Part shown: in pieces, positions 1 to 7,396 of the stretch
Layout of the letters: each line of letters starts with the position of its first letter
How positions within the stretch are numbered: position 1 is the stretch's first letter
Assembly (NCBI GenBank): GCA_038251625.1
Contig: JBBSBE010000119.1
Location: 1-11,845 of the forward strand
Reading direction: 5' to 3'
Length of the DNA: 11,845 bases
Source of the DNA: JBBQXK01 sp038251625
GTDB lineage: Bacteria > Pseudomonadota > Alphaproteobacteria > Rhodobacterales > Rhodobacteraceae
Position numbers and translations under genes: made by a program
The notes under the pieces: model-generated
Database searches by the model: none
What the model saw: the letters and a program-made list of their open reading frames with translations, nothing else
What the model was told of the DNA's origin: nothing

Positions 1-45
1 CGCCTCGCGCTGCAGGAACGTGTCGATGCCATCGCCAAATCCTGA
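1..45 (+). CDS. C-terminal end of a probable ArsC-type (LMW phosphatase-fold) arsenate reductase, partial
   Basis: Only the last 14 codons and a TGA stop (43-45) are in the window; the gene begins to the left. The tail reads RLALQERVDAIAKS. It resembles the C-terminal helix of bacterial arsenate reductases of the low-molecular-weight phosphatase type, which often end in a leucine-rich segment followed by a V-D-A/E-I pattern. The following gene is an ArsJ-associated GAPDH starting 9 bp downstream, which fits an ars operon. Fourteen residues are too few for proof: an ArsR-type regulator or another helical protein end would also fit. Identity is mostly inferred from context. Confidence 0.4.
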   Translation, partial: RLALQERVDAIAKS

Positions 46-54
46 AAGGTTCCC

Positions 55-834
55 ATGCCCCGCATCGCGCTCAACGGCCTCGGCCGCATCGGGAAACTGA
101 CCCTGCGCCGCCTGATCGACTAAGGCGTCGAGATCGCGCTTCTGAACGGTCCCGCAGGCACGCCGGACCAGCACGCCCTCTTGATGGAGTTTGACAGCAT
201 CCACGGCCGCTGGCCCCACGTCGGCCGCCATGATGCGGGCAGCCTGACGCTTGGCGGTCAGCGCATCCCCCTCATGGCCGAGCAGCGCATCGAGGATCTG
301 CCACTGAACGGCATCGACATGCTGATCGACGCCACCGGCGTCTTCAAGTCGGCTGCGAAGATCGCGCCCTATTATGCTGCAGGCGTTCAGAAAGTCGTGG
401 TTTCCGCCCCGGTCAAGGATGGCGATGCGCTGAACATTGTCTACGGCATCAACCACCACCTCTACACCGGTCAACGCCTCGTCACCGCCGCCTCCTGCAC
501 GACCAACTGCCTCGCCCCGATGGTCAAGGTCATCCACGAGGCGCTGACCATCCGCCACGGCGCGATCACGACCATCCATGACGTGACGAACACGCAAACG
601 ATTGTGGACCGCCCGGCCAAGGATATGCGCCGTGCCCGGTCCGCGCTTCTGAACCTGATCCCCACCAGCACCGGATCGGCGACCGCCATCACCCTCATCT
701 ACCCCGATCTCAAGGGCCGCCTGAATGGCCATGCCGTCCGCGTACCCCTGCTCAACGCCTCGCTCACCGATGCCGTGTTCGAGGTTGAAACCCCCACCAC
801 GGCGGAAGCCGTCAACGCCCTCTTCCGCGCCTAT
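55..834 (+). pseudogene. ArsJ-associated glyceraldehyde-3-phosphate dehydrogenase, broken (premature stop, 3' end lost)
   Basis: Reading from ATG 55 (AAAGG ribosome binding site just upstream) gives a Rossmann start, RIALNGLGRIGKLTLRRLID, then an in-frame TAA at 121-123 (codon 23). Translation then continues as a GAPDH. The catalytic cysteine is in SCTTNC at codon 148 and the catalytic histidine in TTIHDVTNTQ at codon 175, the normal GAPDH positions. The HDVTNTQTIVDRPAKD stretch and the GSATAI and LNGHAVRVP segments match the GAPDH encoded beside arsJ. That enzyme makes 1-arseno-3-phosphoglycerate for export by ArsJ. Similarity stops after NALFRA (about 826-834), before the last third of the catalytic domain, where the frame runs into ArsJ sequence. 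The nonsense codon could be a single G or C to T change in a Glu or Gln codon. With both lesions no active dehydrogenase is expected. The frame is otherwise clean, so decay looks recent. Confidence 0.8.
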
Positions 835-1054
835 GCAAAGGCCGAGCGGGTGACGATGGACGTGGGCTTCTATTGCATGGCCAACGCCGCAGGGCGCCGC
901 GCGGGCACGCTCCTCTCCGGCGTCAGTTACCAGTGGGGCGGGCCTGCCCCTCTGTCTCGCCACCGCCGCCCTGATGGCGGGGGCAAGCGCTCTCGCCGCC
1001 CGCCGCCTGCCGCCGACCGAGGCGGCGCCGTGGCGGACGATTGACACCGCCTGA
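829..1054 (+). pseudogene. arsJ: C-terminal remnant of organoarsenical efflux MFS transporter ArsJ, frameshifted
   Basis: In the GAPDH frame the protein changes character at about codon 259 to AYAKAERVTMDVGFYCMANA, then AGRRAGTLLSG and SYQWGG. ArsJ and related major facilitator exporters have VGFYYMANA-GRL-GTLLSG-YQ-GG near the last membrane helices. The frame breaks after YQWGG. Removing one G at about 940 restores a good helix and tail (LPLCLATAALM, then ARRLPPTEAAPWRTIDTA) ending at TGA 1052-1054, so a +1 frameshift is the simplest reading. Without it the unshifted frame ends at TGA 1042-1044 after a non-membrane, arginine- and proline-rich tail. About the first 80% of ArsJ is missing, lost in the deletion that fused it to the GAPDH gene. 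Two probable damaging substitutions (Tyr to Cys, Leu to Arg) lie in the conserved motif. The assignment rests on motif memory plus the GAPDH partner. Confidence 0.65.
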
Positions 1055-1124
1055 AGCTTCGCTGCATCCCGGCCCGGAACAGGTGCAAATCCCGTTCCCA
1101 ATTTACCTTTGCAACGCGCGCCGT

Positions 1125-1156
1125 GTCGGTACAGAAAACCGACGCAGAACCGACGC
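1125..1156. repeat. Short inverted and direct repeats in the gap between the ars remnant and aguB
   Basis: GTCGGT (1125-1130) and ACCGAC (1138-1143) form a perfect 6 bp inverted repeat with a 7-base loop. AACCGACGC occurs twice as a direct repeat (1137-1145 and 1148-1156). GCGCGC flanks the set on both sides, so a longer imperfect hairpin is possible. No T-run follows on either strand, so it is not a clear intrinsic terminator. It could be an operator left from the ars cluster or a weak stop structure between the plus-strand pseudogene and the 3' end of aguB. The rest of 1055-1194 shows nothing recognisable. Confidence 0.4.
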
Positions 1157-1194
1157 GCGCTGGACGGAAAACAGACAGCACTTTTCCCTCCAAT

Positions 1195-2070
<876 letters not shown>

Positions 2071-2161
2071 GGAACCCCTCCGCTTTTCCCGCATCATGCC
2101 CCGCGCAGCCCCCCTGCGAAAGCCCCCTCGACAGACCGGCCTGCAGAAGCGAAAAAGAACC
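2071..2161. promoter_or_regulatory. Divergent promoter region between aguB and the thioesterase gene
   Basis: This 91 bp gap separates two divergent starts and must carry signals for both genes unless transcription enters from further away. The minus strand has the aguB ribosome binding site (complement of 2075-2081, GGAGGGG). The plus strand has only a weak purine run (GAAAAAGAA, 2151-2159) before the thioesterase ATG. I could not pick convincing -35/-10 boxes for either gene in this GC-rich stretch, so the promoter role is inferred from gene layout alone. Confidence 0.4.
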
Positions 2162-2650
2162 ATGCCCGAAACGCGTCACGCCACCGACCAAGCCGATATC
2201 CCCAGCCGTGACACGCTTCTGTCGATGTCGGGGCTTGCGTTCATGCAGGCCATGCGCGACGGCACCATCGTCCACCCGCCCATCGCCAAGCTGATGAATT
2301 TCCACCTTCTTTCGGTGGAAAAGGGGCGCGTTCGCTTCATCGGCACGCCCGAGTTCGCCCAAGCCAACCCCATGGGCGCACTGCATGGCGGCTGGTACGG
2401 CACCATCCTCGACAGCGCGCTTGGCTGCGCGGTGATGACCACAGTGCCGCAGGGGCGCTGGTACACCACGCTTGAATACAAGGTGAACATCACCCGCGCC
2501 TTGCCAATGGGGATGGAGGCGATTGCCGAAGGCATTGTCGATCACGCGGGCCGCAGCACGGCCACGGCGCGGGCAGAGCTGCGCGGCGCCGCCGATGGCA
2601 AACTTTACGCCAGCGGAACAACCACTTGCATCATCCTGAGCGAACCTTGA
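2162..2650 (+). CDS. PaaI-family hotdog-fold acyl-CoA thioesterase
   Basis: Predicted cytosolic thioesterase of 162 aa. The hotdog core is clear: FAQANPMGALHGGWYGTILD at residues 65-84 matches the PaaI/YdiI pattern (N-P-x-G-x-x-H-G-G, then D at 84 on the central helix). It is followed by TTLEYKVNITRALP (102-115), the beta strand usual in this family. An N-terminal segment (residues 1-60) and a C-terminal GTTTCIIL strand complete the fold. The likely role is hydrolysis of an acyl-CoA, perhaps aromatic or short-chain; the substrate cannot be read from sequence. The start at ATG 2162 is the natural family length. The frame is open back to 2012, but that part lies across the start of aguB and reads as noise. 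The last 20 bp overlap the 3' end of the DUF2235 gene on the other strand. Confidence 0.88.
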   Translation: MPETRHATDQADIPSRDTLLSMSGLAFMQAMRDGTIVHPPIAKLMNFHLLSVEKGRVRFIGTPEFAQANPMGALHGGWYGTILDSALGCAVMTTVPQGRWYTTLEYKVNITRALPMGMEAIAEGIVDHAGRSTATARAELRGAADGKLYASGTTTCIILSEP

Positions 2651-3704
2651 CCGGCCGCTTCCGCCGCGCCAGACGCGCCGTGGGGTGGATGTGTTCAGAC
2701 CGGTCACGCCCCACCCGACGCCGCACGCGGTAGAGAAAGATCGCGGCCCACCCCCTCCACGTACCCATCATCGGTGCAGCCGGATCGCAGGGAAACCGGT
2801 CGCGCCACCCTTCTGGCAGCGGCAATCCGGTGCTTTCGGCCCGCTCCAGCATCCAGACAAGCGGAATGTTCGCCAAGGGCCGCGCCGGGGGATAACTGCC
2901 CACATGCCCCCCCACATCGCCATGCGATCCGCGAAACCATACCTGTTCCACGTTGCCCTGCCAATCAGGCGGGCTGACCCACAGCACCGGCGCATAGGCC
3001 GCGCGCGTCTCGTTCATCGCCAGCGCGTGAAAGCCATGCTTGATCGTGGGCCCAAGCGCATGGTTGTGAAAGGAATTCCGCCGTTCCGTCAGCATCCACA
3101 AAAGCGGCAACCGCATCCCCAGCGCCTTGACCGTATCCCAGACCCCGACCATCTCGACCATCGCATCTTCGTGGCAATAGCGCGCACGAAACGCGTGTGC
3201 GGCCGTGCTGTCAGGGTCGAGGCGATAGTGCCGATAGGCCAGATGCACGGCCCGCTCGGTAGCCTCTTCCTGGCGCACAAGGCCCACGCGGTCGATCACG
3301 CCAGCAAGTGACCTGACCGCGTAAGCACCTCTGGAATAACCGAAAAGCCAGATCCGGTCACCGGGGCGGTAGTGGCTGGCCAGCCAGCCATAGGCCCGGC
3401 GGATTTGCAGGTTCAGCCCCTTGCCGGTGGCCACGTCCCGCGTGGCGCGCCATTCCGTCCATTGAAGGCCCGGCTCATAATAAAGCGTCCGCCCCGCCTT
3501 GGGCCCCCCCTCGGCCAGCAGGCGCCAGGTCAGCCCGGCGTTCGTCTCGCATCCCGCATCAAGGCTCGACATCGTGCCGTCCAGCACGATCACATGGTCG
3601 ATCCGCCCGCGCTGGCGCCCCGGTGCCGCCGCGGCAATTTCTTCCGACGCGCGGATCGCCGCGGGGCGACGGAAGAAACTGCGCAGGCGGTCAAGAATGG
3701 CCAG
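2631..3704 (-). CDS. DUF2235 (Tle1-like) alpha/beta hydrolase domain protein
   Basis: A single DUF2235 domain of the alpha/beta hydrolase fold, the same superfamily as type VI secretion phospholipase Tle1. No secretion partners are visible, so a housekeeping lipase/esterase role is as likely. Key features, numbered from 3704: VIVLDGTMSSLD (38-49) as the first strand; the nucleophile elbow GYSRGA with Ser124; GVWDTVKALG (187-196); and VWFRGSHGDVGG (255-266), the usual catalytic Asp/His region. No signal peptide is seen. The start is uncertain. There is no ATG, GTG or TTG in frame in the first part, but GAGGAGG (complement of 3711-3717) stands 6 bases before a CTG at 3704, giving 357 aa. An ATG at 3842 would add an arginine-rich stretch lying inside the xanthine dehydrogenase gene. 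A GTG inside the HVIV strand would cut the fold. The 14 bp overlap with the stop of the upstream gene suggests translational coupling. Confidence 0.8.
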   Translation of the reverse strand: MAILDRLRSFFRRPAAIRASEEIAAAAPGRQRGRIDHVIVLDGTMSSLDAGCETNAGLTWRLLAEGGPKAGRTLYYEPGLQWTEWRATRDVATGKGLNLQIRRAYGWLASHYRPGDRIWLFGYSRGAYAVRSLAGVIDRVGLVRQEEATERAVHLAYRHYRLDPDSTAAHAFRARYCHEDAMVEMVGVWDTVKALGMRLPLLWMLTERRNSFHNHALGPTIKHGFHALAMNETRAAYAPVLWVSPPDWQGNVEQVWFRGSHGDVGGHVGSYPPARPLANIPLVWMLERAESTGLPLPEGWRDRFPCDPAAPMMGTWRGWAAIFLYRVRRRVGRDRSEHIHPTARLARRKRPVKVRSG

Positions 3705-5973
3705 CGCGCGCCTCCTCGATCCACTGCCAGACGCGGACGGGCGTGAAGGGCATGTCGACGTGCCCGACACCCACCGACGCCAGCGCATCGGCCACCGCGT
3801 TCGAGATCGCCCCGAGCGAACCCACCGTTCCCGCCTCGCCACATCCCTTCATTCCCAAGGGGTTGGTGGCCGTGGGCACAGGTTCCGTGGTGAACGTCAT
3901 GAAGGGCAGATCGGTCGCGCGCGGCATGGCATAATCCATGAAGCTGCCGGTCAGAAGCTGGCCCTGATCGTCATAGGCAGTGTTTTCCGTGACCGCTTGC
4001 CCGAACCCCTGGGCCACACCGCCATGCACCTGCCCCTCTACCAGTTGGGGGGAAATCAGGTTGCCGAAATCATCCGTCACCGTGTAGCGCACCAACGAAA
4101 CCTGCCCCGTCTCGGGGTCCACCTCCACCTCTGCCACATGGCCGCCGTTGGGAAAGCTGCGGTTCTGCAACTGCCATGTTTCCTGATGCACCAGCAGGCT
4201 GGCCTGCCCCCGGTCGCGCGCAAGCTCTGCCGCCTCGATCATCGTCAGGCGCCGGTTTGTGCCGGGCGCGCCGAACGTGCCATCGGCAAAGGTGACGCCT
4301 TCGCCAAGGTCATCGACCAGCCACGCCGCAAATGTCGCCACCATCGCGCCCGCCGTGGCGTGGATGGCAGAACCCTGCATGGTCACCGACCGCGACCCCC
4401 CGGTGCCGCCGCCCTTCGCGATAGCGTCGCTGTCGCCCTGCACGATCACGATACGGCCTTCGGGAATGCCGGTGCGTTCGGCCAGAAGGCGGGTATAGAC
4501 GGTTTCGTGCCCCTGACCGTTCGACTGCGTGCCGACGTAAACTGCCACGGTGCCATCCGCGCGAAACTCGACCTTTGCCGTCTCGTTCGGATCGCCCAGA
4601 ATCGCCTCGATATAGAACGCAAGGCCCATGCCGCGCAGAAGCCCGCGCCCGGCACTTTCGGCCTTGCGCGCGGGGTAGCCCGCAACATCAGCTTCCGCCG
4701 ACAGACGCTTCAGAACGCGGGGAAAATCGCCATCCTGAATGGTCTCGCCATTGACCATCTTGTAGGGGAAGGCCTTGATCATGTTGCGTTCGCGCAGGTC
4801 AAAGGGATCGACCCCCAGCACCCGCGCTGCATGGTCCATCGCGCGCTCGATGGTCAGGATCGCCTCGGGCCGCCCGGCGCCGCGATAGGCATCGACGGGA
4901 GTAGTGTTGGTAAAGAACCCTTCGGTTTCCAGCACCGCCACGGGGATGTCGTAGGGCCCCGTCAGCACCTTCGAGAAGAGGAAGGACTGGATGTTCTGCG
5001 CGAAAAGCGAGTTGTAGGCGCCAAGGTTCGACCGGACGCGCGCACGATAGGCGGTGAGGCGGTGGCCCTCGTCAAAACCAAGTTCCGTCACCGCCACCAG
5101 ATCGCGCGCGGCATTGTCCGAAAGCATCGCCTCGCTGCGGTCGGATGCCCAGCGGACGGGGCGGCCAAGGATCCGTGCGGCGGCGGCCACGGGGATATAT
5201 TCGGGGTGCGGCATGCCCTTCATGCCGAACCCGCCGCCCACATCGGGATTGGTCACCTGCACGGCCTCGAGCGGGAGGCCCAGCATCCGGGCAAGTTCGC
5301 CCTTCTGGTTCCATACCCCCTGCCCGCCAAAGGCAAAGTGCATCCTCCCGTCGCGCCAGTCGGCCATGCAGGCGCGCGGCTCCATCGAAACCACGGCCAC
5401 GCGGTTGTGCACGACCTCAAGCACCACACGATGCGCCGAGGCGGACAGGGCCGCCTCAACCGCCGCGCCATCGCCCATCGCGTAGTCGAAGGCGCGGTTG
5501 CCGGGGGCTTCGGGGTGGATCGTGGCGCCATCGGCATCCATGGCGAGGTTGTGGGGAAGCTCTTCATAATCAAGAACAATCGCCTCGATCGCATCGCGCG
5601 CGGCTTCGGCTGTATCAGCCACCACGATCGCCACAGGCTCGCCCACAAAGCGCATCACGCCCTTCGCCAGCACCGGGCGCAGCGGATCGGCGCCCTTTGT
5701 GCCGTCGCGGTTCGTGGCGACCACGGCACGCATCGCAAGGTTGACGCCCGCAGCCTCCAACCCTTCGGCATCCATCACCAGATGCACGCCGGGAATGGCG
5801 CGCGCGTCTGAAAAATCGAGGCCGGTGATCCGGCCATGCGCCACAGGTGCCCGCAGGAACGCCGCATGCAGCGCACCCATGGGGGCCAGATCGTCCACGT
5901 ATCGGCCCTGACCGGTAAGGAAGCGGACATCCTCAACCCGCCCTGCCGTCTGTGCCGCGCCAAATTTCTGCAT
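3691..5973 (-). CDS. Xanthine dehydrogenase-family molybdopterin-binding (large) subunit, CoxL form II type
   Basis: Large Mo-cofactor subunit of a hydroxylase of the xanthine dehydrogenase/aldehyde oxidase/CO dehydrogenase family, 760 aa. The N-terminal a/b hammerhead domain starts RVEDVRFLTGQGRYVDD (12-28) and spans about 1-135. The Mo-binding domains follow with PDVGGGFGMKG (243-253), QGHET (487-491) and the catalytic Glu713 in KGCGEAG. The active-site loop reads AYRGAGR (362-368), the form II signature, not the AYxCSFR of true CO dehydrogenase, so CO oxidation is not predicted; the substrate is unknown. ATG 5973 is preferred because GGGG sits 6 bases upstream. ATG 5979 and GTG 6006 are alternatives. 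The FeS (small) and FAD (medium) subunits these enzymes need are absent on both sides, so they must be encoded elsewhere. The DUF2235 gene follows with overlapping ends. Confidence 0.92.
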   Translation of the reverse strand: MQKFGAAQTAGRVEDVRFLTGQGRYVDDLAPMGALHAAFLRAPVAHGRITGLDFSDARAIPGVHLVMDAEGLEAAGVNLAMRAVVATNRDGTKGADPLRPVLAKGVMRFVGEPVAIVVADTAEAARDAIEAIVLDYEELPHNLAMDADGATIHPEAPGNRAFDYAMGDGAAVEAALSASAHRVVLEVVHNRVAVVSMEPRACMADWRDGRMHFAFGGQGVWNQKGELARMLGLPLEAVQVTNPDVGGGFGMKGMPHPEYIPVAAAARILGRPVRWASDRSEAMLSDNAARDLVAVTELGFDEGHRLTAYRARVRSNLGAYNSLFAQNIQSFLFSKVLTGPYDIPVAVLETEGFFTNTTPVDAYRGAGRPEAILTIERAMDHAARVLGVDPFDLRERNMIKAFPYKMVNGETIQDGDFPRVLKRLSAEADVAGYPARKAESAGRGLLRGMGLAFYIEAILGDPNETAKVEFRADGTVAVYVGTQSNGQGHETVYTRLLAERTGIPEGRIVIVQGDSDAIAKGGGTGGSRSVTMQGSAIHATAGAMVATFAAWLVDDLGEGVTFADGTFGAPGTNRRLTMIEAAELARDRGQASLLVHQETWQLQNRSFPNGGHVAEVEVDPETGQVSLVRYTVTDDFGNLISPQLVEGQVHGGVAQGFGQAVTENTAYDDQGQLLTGSFMDYAMPRATDLPFMTFTTEPVPTATNPLGMKGCGEAGTVGSLGAISNAVADALASVGVGHVDMPFTPVRVWQWIEEARAGHS

Positions 5974-6007
5974 TTTCATCCCCGGTTGCACGTCACCGGG
6001 AAACACT

Positions 6008-6041
6008 AAGCCCCCGCCGGGGATTGTCCAGACGGGGGCTT
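6008..6041 (-). terminator. Rho-independent terminator-like hairpin after the ornithine decarboxylase gene
   Basis: AAGCCCCCG (6008-6016) and CGGGGGCTT (6033-6041) form a perfect 9 bp inverted repeat with a 16-base loop. On the minus strand the hairpin begins 24 bases past the decarboxylase stop and is followed by TTAGTGTTTC, a modest T-rich tail. It lies 35 bases before the start of the molybdenum subunit gene, so it should separate the two transcription units, or allow only partial read-through. Confidence 0.7.
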
Positions 6042-6064
6042 GAACTTGGGTGTGATCAGCGGGG

Positions 6065-7210
6065 TCAGAGGCGCTGGGTCAGCACCGTGGCCATCGCAAG
6101 CTCGCCAAACCCGTTGAAGCGGGTGTTGGTCACGGTCGAATAGGCGCCCATCCCGTGCAGGATCACGAAATCGCCCTCTTCGATATCATCGGGCATCGGC
6201 AATTCGCCCGGAAGACGGTCAACCGAATCGCAGGTGGGACCGAAGACGATACGCGGCAACGGAGCGCCTTCACGCATCGCGCCATGGGGCGACATCACCG
6301 TCATGCGGTCGATCAGCCCGATCAGCGGCAGTTCGGTCAGCGCGCCATAGACCCCATCGTTGAGGAACACATGCAGGTCATCCCGAACCGCCTTGATCCG
6401 GGCTGCGAGCGTGAACGCATCACCGCAAAGCGCGCGGCCGGGTTCGCAGATCAGCAGGGGGCGATTGTCGCCAAACGCCTCGCCTGTCACGCGGTCGATC
6501 AGCGCGAAGGTTTCGTCGAGCATCGGCACCACACCGTTCAGGCGGTGCGACGGGAAACCGCCGCCCACATTCAGCCGCGCGATGGTGACGCCGGCCTCTG
6601 CCGCGATGTCGGCGGCAGTCCGGATGTAGGTCTCCCATGCCGCAGGATCGGTACATTGGGTGCCGGGATGGAAGGTGATCGAGGGGATGAAGCCCGCCTC
6701 GGCCACGGTGCGCAGCAGATCGACCGCGAGTTCCGCCGTTGCCCCAAACTTGGCCCCGAAGTTGTAGGCCGCGCCCGCAACGGGCAGCTTGAAGCGCACA
6801 GTGATCTCGGTGCCCTCGGAGGGTACAAGCTCGATCAGCTTGGCCAGTTCCGAGCGCGAGTCAACGCTGTAGGATTTCACCCCCAGCTCGACCGCAACGC
6901 CGATTTCGGCCCGGCTGCGAACGGGGTTGTTGTAGTGCATGGCCGCTTCGGGCGCGATACGGCGGATCAGGTGCATCTCGAACGGCGAGGCCACGTCGAA
7001 CCCGCGCAGGCCCGCCTGAACGAGGTTTTCGATCACTGCCTCTTCGGGGTTGGACTTCACCGCATAGGTGACCATGCCGGGGAACCCGTCGATGAAGCGG
7101 CGCGCCATCGATTGCAGCGCTTGCGGCGCGAAGAAAAGGACCGGGTTCTGCGGGTTTACCGTGCGCAAGAATTCGGTCGGGTTGGTCCAGATTGTTTTCG
7201 AGAGTCCCAT
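6065..7210 (-). CDS. Ornithine decarboxylase, PLP-dependent alanine-racemase-fold (group IV) type
   Basis: Decarboxylates L-ornithine to putrescine; cytosolic and PLP-dependent. The 381-aa length is normal for bacterial members. An N-terminal PLP barrel carries Lys52 in TYAVKSNP, which forms the Schiff base. HPGTQ (181-185), GGGFP (216-220) and EPGR (256-259) bind cofactor phosphate and ring. The C-terminal beta domain carries CDSVD (327-331), whose Cys327 is the active-site cysteine across the dimer interface. GAYST (355-359) is also typical. A lysine/ornithine dual specificity cannot be excluded from sequence. ATG 7210 has an AAAGGAG ribosome binding site 8 bases upstream and matches family starts; the frame is open upstream only as noise. 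The gene is divergent from an Lrp-type regulator, has a 150-bp-plus structured leader, and is followed by a terminator. Confidence 0.94.
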   Translation of the reverse strand: MGLSKTIWTNPTEFLRTVNPQNPVLFFAPQALQSMARRFIDGFPGMVTYAVKSNPEEAVIENLVQAGLRGFDVASPFEMHLIRRIAPEAAMHYNNPVRSRAEIGVAVELGVKSYSVDSRSELAKLIELVPSEGTEITVRFKLPVAGAAYNFGAKFGATAELAVDLLRTVAEAGFIPSITFHPGTQCTDPAAWETYIRTAADIAAEAGVTIARLNVGGGFPSHRLNGVVPMLDETFALIDRVTGEAFGDNRPLLICEPGRALCGDAFTLAARIKAVRDDLHVFLNDGVYGALTELPLIGLIDRMTVMSPHGAMREGAPLPRIVFGPTCDSVDRLPGELPMPDDIEEGDFVILHGMGAYSTVTNTRFNGFGELAMATVLTQRL

Positions 7211-7369
7211 CGGCGCTGCTCCTTTTAGCCAACAGAACGCAAGCCCCCTGCCCGCATGTTTGCGGCGGTCCGGCACCTGCGTGGTTTCGAGAAAACCAGG
7301 CAAGGTGCGTATGAGCCGCCCTTTTTCCTGAAAACAAGGATGCCTGAAGTGATGCACATTTTCACCGAT
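7211..7369 (-). promoter_or_regulatory. Structured 5' leader of the ornithine decarboxylase gene, possible speF-type element
   Basis: The leader carries two clean hairpins, CCGCA-TGTT-TGCGG (7252-7265) and TGGTTT-CGAGA-AAACCA (7282-7298), plus the ribosome binding site AAAGGAG (complement of 7219-7225). A cis-regulatory RNA family called the speF leader is known upstream of ornithine decarboxylase genes in alphaproteobacteria, so this position is where one would be expected. I did not match the consensus base by base. The 5' end is a guess from a TATACA-like -10 box on the minus strand (complement of 7376-7381). Confidence 0.35.
7225..7359 (-). CDS. Possible 44-codon leader peptide ORF in the decarboxylase leader
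   Basis: An ATG at 7359, preceded by GGTGA close upstream, opens a frame of 44 codons that ends at TAA 7225-7227. The stop directly abuts the decarboxylase Shine-Dalgarno sequence, and the frame contains both leader hairpins. The predicted peptide is basic, with a KPRRCR stretch and ending RAGGLRSVG. An inner in-frame ATG at 7257 would give a 10-residue peptide. Upstream ORFs that control ornithine decarboxylase through translation are known in enterobacteria (speF/orf34), but there is no resemblance in sequence. A frame this short can stay open by chance in GC-rich DNA, so only its stop position and context speak for it. Confidence 0.2.
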   Translation of the reverse strand: MCITSGILVFRKKGGSYAPCLVFSKPRRCRTAANMRAGGLRSVG

Positions 7370-7396
7370 CAAAAGTGTATATTTGTAGCGCACCTT
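7273..7396. repeat. Three GCACCT-type repeats in the divergent decarboxylase/Lrp intergenic region
   Basis: GCACCTGCG (7273-7281) and GCACCTTCG (7390-7398) are near-identical direct repeats. AAGGTGCG (7302-7309) is the exact reverse complement of CGCACCTT (7389-7396). The right-hand copy lies immediately upstream of the TATAAT box of the Lrp-type gene, where a bound regulator would block or bend the promoter. Lrp-family proteins bind multiple spaced sites, so these may be binding sites of the adjacent regulator. This is inference from position and repetition; the motif is not the classical Lrp consensus. Confidence 0.4.

Noticed and set aside
121..123. In-frame TAA read as recoding or read-through in the GAPDH gene
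   Set aside because: TAA is not a selenocysteine or pyrrolysine codon, and two further lesions downstream show that the gene is simply broken.
935..945. Programmed frameshift at the end of the ArsJ remnant
   Set aside because: The run of G is short and not a slippery heptamer, most of ArsJ is already deleted, and decay explains the shift.
2631..3704. Type VI secretion effector (Tle1) with immunity gene
   Set aside because: No VgrG, PAAR, adaptor or signal-peptide-bearing immunity gene is adjacent; only the DUF2235 domain is shared.
3499..5811. Long plus-strand open frame (770 codons) opposite the molybdenum hydroxylase gene
   Set aside because: It mirrors the codon structure of the minus-strand gene, its product is rich in His, Arg and Gly without domains, and the minus-strand product has all family motifs.
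3691..5973. Aerobic CO dehydrogenase (true CoxL)
   Set aside because: The active-site loop is AYRGAGR, not the AYxCSFR motif of form I CO dehydrogenase, and coxM/coxS are absent.
6155..7228. Plus-strand open frame of 357 codons opposite the ornithine decarboxylase gene
   Set aside because: Shadow of a clearly recognised gene in GC-rich DNA; no motif or fold in its product.
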